Assembly: GCF_900155595.1 (NCBI RefSeq)
Contig: NZ_FTPB01000004.1
Span: 1,302,001 to 1,366,000 of the forward strand
DNA from: Actinomyces mediterranea
GTDB lineage: Bacteria > Actinomycetota > Actinomycetes > Actinomycetales > Actinomycetaceae
Length of the DNA stretch: 64,000 nucleotides
Direction of reading: 5' to 3'
Shown: positions 61,940 through 64,000 of the stretch, one piece after another
Layout: each line of letters opens with the position of its first letter
Numbering within the stretch: the first letter of the stretch is position 1
The notes under the pieces: generated by a model
The model's database searches: none
Seen by the model: the letters and a program-made list of their open reading frames with translations, nothing else
Told to the model about the DNA's origin: nothing
Program-made: the position numbers and the translations under genes

Positions 61940-63601
61940 TCAGTTCGCGATGAGGAAGCCGAGGATCCCCATGGACGCCAGCGCTGTGATGATGCACAGG
62001 AATAGGAGGAGACCCACGGAGTAGGGCAGTGCCTTTCGCAAGAGCTCGGGCTCCATCCCCTCCTCCTTGACGGCGGTCGCGGCGATCGCGAGATTCTGGG
62101 GGCTGATGATCTTGCCGAGGCCGCCGCCGACCTCGTTGACGGCGAGGAGGAGCTGCGGGCTCAGCCCCGTCTGCGCGGCAACCGTCGAATGGAGGTTCGC
62201 GAAGAGTGCGCCTGCCGAGGTTGCCGAACCCGTCACAGCCGTCCCGATCCACCCCAGAATCGGGGCGAAGAAGGCGAAGGCCGCACCTGTCATCGCCAGG
62301 GCGGTTCCGATGGCGACCGTCTGACCGGAGTAGTTCATCGCGTAGGCGAGGGCCATGACAGCGGTGATCGTGAGGATCGCCATCTTCAACCCCATGATGG
62401 TCGATCCGAGGGTCGCAATGCCCTTCGAAACGGAGAAGGGGAAGCGCCCGTCCGAATCGGTCGCCGAGTATACGGCGATGACGACGAGTGAGGCGAGGAC
62501 GAGCATCGTGCCGGGGGAGGACAGCGAGGACAGGGTGAAGACCGTGTCCGTGGAGACTTCGCCGCTCAGCGTCATGAGATTGCCGTCCAATCCCGGCCAG
62601 GGGATCTTCACATCCGTCGCCTTGAGAACGGCCGGGATATCGACGCCGAACCTCCACAGCTTGGCGACGGCGAAGACGATGACGACGAACCAGTAGGGCA
62701 GAAGGGCCAGGGTGATGCGGCCCGCGCCGAGTGACTCGCTGCCGTTCGCTGCGGAGCGCTGATCGTCGGGCGTCGACGGCGTCCAGAAGGTCAAAAGACC
62801 CGCGGCGAGGGCGAAGGAGAGCAGTGCGCCGACGACGGCGGTGAGCTCATAGGAGATGAAGTGCGCGGTTGCGTAGTGACCGACCGCCATGCCGATCCCG
62901 GATGCCAGGCCGATGGGCCACAGTTCCTTGACACCGCGCGCCCCGTCGAGCATGGCGAGCAGCAGGAAGGGGAGCCAGATGAGGAACAGCGGGGTGATGC
63001 TCGACGCTGTTGATGTGATGAGCGGAGTGTCGATTCCGCCGAGCTTCGCGGTGGTGATCATGGGGATCGCCATTGCGCCGAAGCCGACGTGGATGGAGTT
63101 TGCGACCATGGTCACGAGGGCGGCCTTCATCGGGGGCAGCCCAAGGGCGAGGAGCATTGCGCAGGTGATCGCCACAGGAGCGCCGAAACCGGCGAGGCCC
63201 TCCATGAGGGCGCAGAATGCAGTGGCGACGAGGAGAGCCTGAATACGCAGATCGCCCTTACCGACGAGGGAGAATACCGCGCGCACATCGTCGCCGCGCC
63301 CGGATGCCTCCGATAGGTTGTAGAGCCACACTGCTGCGACGACGATGTAGCAAATGACGAGCAGACCGAAGGTGGCGCCCTGTGTCGCCGACAAGAGGGA
63401 GAGTCCTGCGGGCATGTGGAACCCGAGGACGGCGACCGCAATGGCGACTGCGAGCGAGCCGATGGCGCACCAGTGCGTCGCGATCTTGAAGACGCCGAGC
63501 ATGACGAAGAAGACCGCGAGCGGGAGGAGGGCGAGCAGGGCTGTCAGGGGCAGTGAATCTGCTACCGCTGTTGTCGAGGGAGTGAACGCGCTTGCGAACA
63601 T
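61940..63601 (-). CDS. lctP: L-lactate permease
   Basis: A 553-residue polytopic carrier of the LctP family (lactate/H+ symport), with about 12-14 membrane segments. The start ATG at 63601 is preferred because AAGGA lies six bases upstream. Family signatures include YNLSEASGRGDDVRAVFSLVGKGDLRIQALLVATAFCALMEGLAGFGAPVAI, TTAKLGGIDTPLITSTAS and SGALFANLHSTVAAQTGLSPQLLLAVNEVGGGLGKIISPQNLAIA. TAGTAT upstream is a probable -10. It converges on ppdK. Confidence 0.93.
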   Translation of the reverse strand: MFASAFTPSTTAVADSLPLTALLALLPLAVFFVMLGVFKIATHWCAIGSLAVAIAVAVLGFHMPAGLSLLSATQGATFGLLVICYIVVAAVWLYNLSEASGRGDDVRAVFSLVGKGDLRIQALLVATAFCALMEGLAGFGAPVAITCAMLLALGLPPMKAALVTMVANSIHVGFGAMAIPMITTAKLGGIDTPLITSTASSITPLFLIWLPFLLLAMLDGARGVKELWPIGLASGIGMAVGHYATAHFISYELTAVVGALLSFALAAGLLTFWTPSTPDDQRSAANGSESLGAGRITLALLPYWFVVIVFAVAKLWRFGVDIPAVLKATDVKIPWPGLDGNLMTLSGEVSTDTVFTLSSLSSPGTMLVLASLVVIAVYSATDSDGRFPFSVSKGIATLGSTIMGLKMAILTITAVMALAYAMNYSGQTVAIGTALAMTGAAFAFFAPILGWIGTAVTGSATSAGALFANLHSTVAAQTGLSPQLLLAVNEVGGGLGKIISPQNLAIAATAVKEEGMEPELLRKALPYSVGLLLFLCIITALASMGILGFLIAN

Positions 63602-63785
63602 CAGCATTCCTTGTCCGGGGTCGGCGATGATACTAGGAGGGGGCCTCAACGATGAGTGCCAGGACTTTCAGCCTAACCCCAGTATTCCTCTCAGCGCAGC
63701 CGTTCCACTCATGACGGACACTCCATGACAGATGTCATGTCACCCTCCATCACTGATGCCACTGGTGGCGTGACCAGCGCAAACG

Positions 63786-63791
63786 TACCGT
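63786..63791 (+). promoter_or_regulatory. -10 of possible leaderless promoter (ABC ATPase)
   Basis: TACCGT, six bases, then the ATG at 63798. Confidence 0.4.
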
Positions 63792-63797
63792 TGGCTC

Positions 63798-64000
63798 ATG
63801 ATCGATACGAACCCCGTCATTGAGGCCGTCGCGCTGACCAAAACCTTCGGTCCCACTATTGCCGTCGACTCGGTTTCCATGCGCATCGACGTCGGTGAGA
63901 TCGTTGCACTGCTGGGGAAGAACGGAGCCGGCAAGACGACGCTCATCGATATGATCCTCGGATTGCAGCGCCCTACTTCAGGGACGTCCACTCTGTTCGG
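63798..64000 (+). CDS. ABC transporter ATP-binding protein (5' part)
   Basis: The first 67 codons of an ABC ATPase running out of the window. EAVALTKTFGPTIAVDSVSMRIDVGEIVALLGKNGAGKTTL contains the A-loop region and the Walker A motif GKNGAGKTT, followed by IDMILGLQRPTSGTSTLFG. The style is that of drug/antibiotic-export ATPases (CcmA/DrrA type). The permease and target are outside the window. Confidence 0.9.
   Translation, partial: MIDTNPVIEAVALTKTFGPTIAVDSVSMRIDVGEIVALLGKNGAGKTTLIDMILGLQRPTSGTSTLF

Overview
This window is high-GC bacterial DNA (GC above 60% by eye) from an actinobacterium. Lsr2, CarD, a SigK/RskA-type ECF pair, WXG/type VII-like genes and many leaderless GTG/ATG starts all point to that phylum. 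The gene set (pyruvate phosphate dikinase, L-lactate permease, ClpC, nitrobindin-like protein next to YgfZ) and the repeated gene decay fit the Actinomycetaceae (Actinomyces/Schaalia-like). This placement is inferred from gene content, not from a search.

Layout. 1-5.9 kb: tail of an alpha/beta-hydrolase, tRNA-Thr(CGU), a formate/nitrite-transporter pseudogene, a ferrochelatase, a MarR regulator, a decayed flavin monooxygenase/flavin reductase pair, Lsr2, phosphoglycerate mutase and a GNAT. 5.9-13.8 kb: CarD-IspD, a decayed surface protein, an MFS carrier, a methyltransferase, IspF, a membrane-anchored sensor-like protein and threonine synthase. 13.7-25.6 kb: a five-gene minus-strand operon (DUF4132 protein, 1506-aa protein, MoxR AAA+ ATPase, DUF5682-VWA fusion, SWIM zinc-finger protein) resembling the poorly understood E. 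coli yehI/yehLMPQ locus. 26-30.3 kb: CysS and RlmB, separated by an XRE-ImmA/IrrE protease plus PIN-like nuclease pair. 30.5-31.7 kb: a dead IS3-family element. 32-36.2 kb: Met/Asp/Lys-repeat lipoprotein, DipZ, SigK-like sigma factor and RskA-like anti-sigma factor. 36.2-39.1 kb: stomatin-like protein, ribbon-helix-helix protein, ATPase fragment, PurA. 39.1-45.9 kb: a decaying WXG/type VII-like cluster whose largest gene carries an IS1634-type element with a 54-bp target duplication. 46.2-52.4 kb: membrane protein, nitrobindin-like protein, YgfZ and Dtd, then an AAA ATPase/TOPRIM-like defence-type cassette bounded by 43-bp direct repeats of the dtd 3' end, then a nucleotidyltransferase. 52.6-64 kb: ClpC, a TPM/zinc-ribbon/SPFH membrane-stress module, PpdK, lactate permease and the start of an ABC transporter ATPase gene.

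How it works together. The core genes cover isoprenoid precursors (IspD, IspF), translation (CysS, RlmB, Dtd), carbon metabolism (GpmA, PpdK, lactate permease), purine synthesis (PurA) and proteostasis (ClpC). Inserted between them are accessory modules: the yeh-like operon, the XRE-ImmA/PIN pair and the dtd-bounded ATPase/TOPRIM cassette. The carD-ispD-ispF-cysS-rlmB cluster, contiguous in mycobacteria, is broken up here by these insertions and an inversion. Leaderless promoters (a -10 hexamer, six bases, then the start codon) recur across the window.
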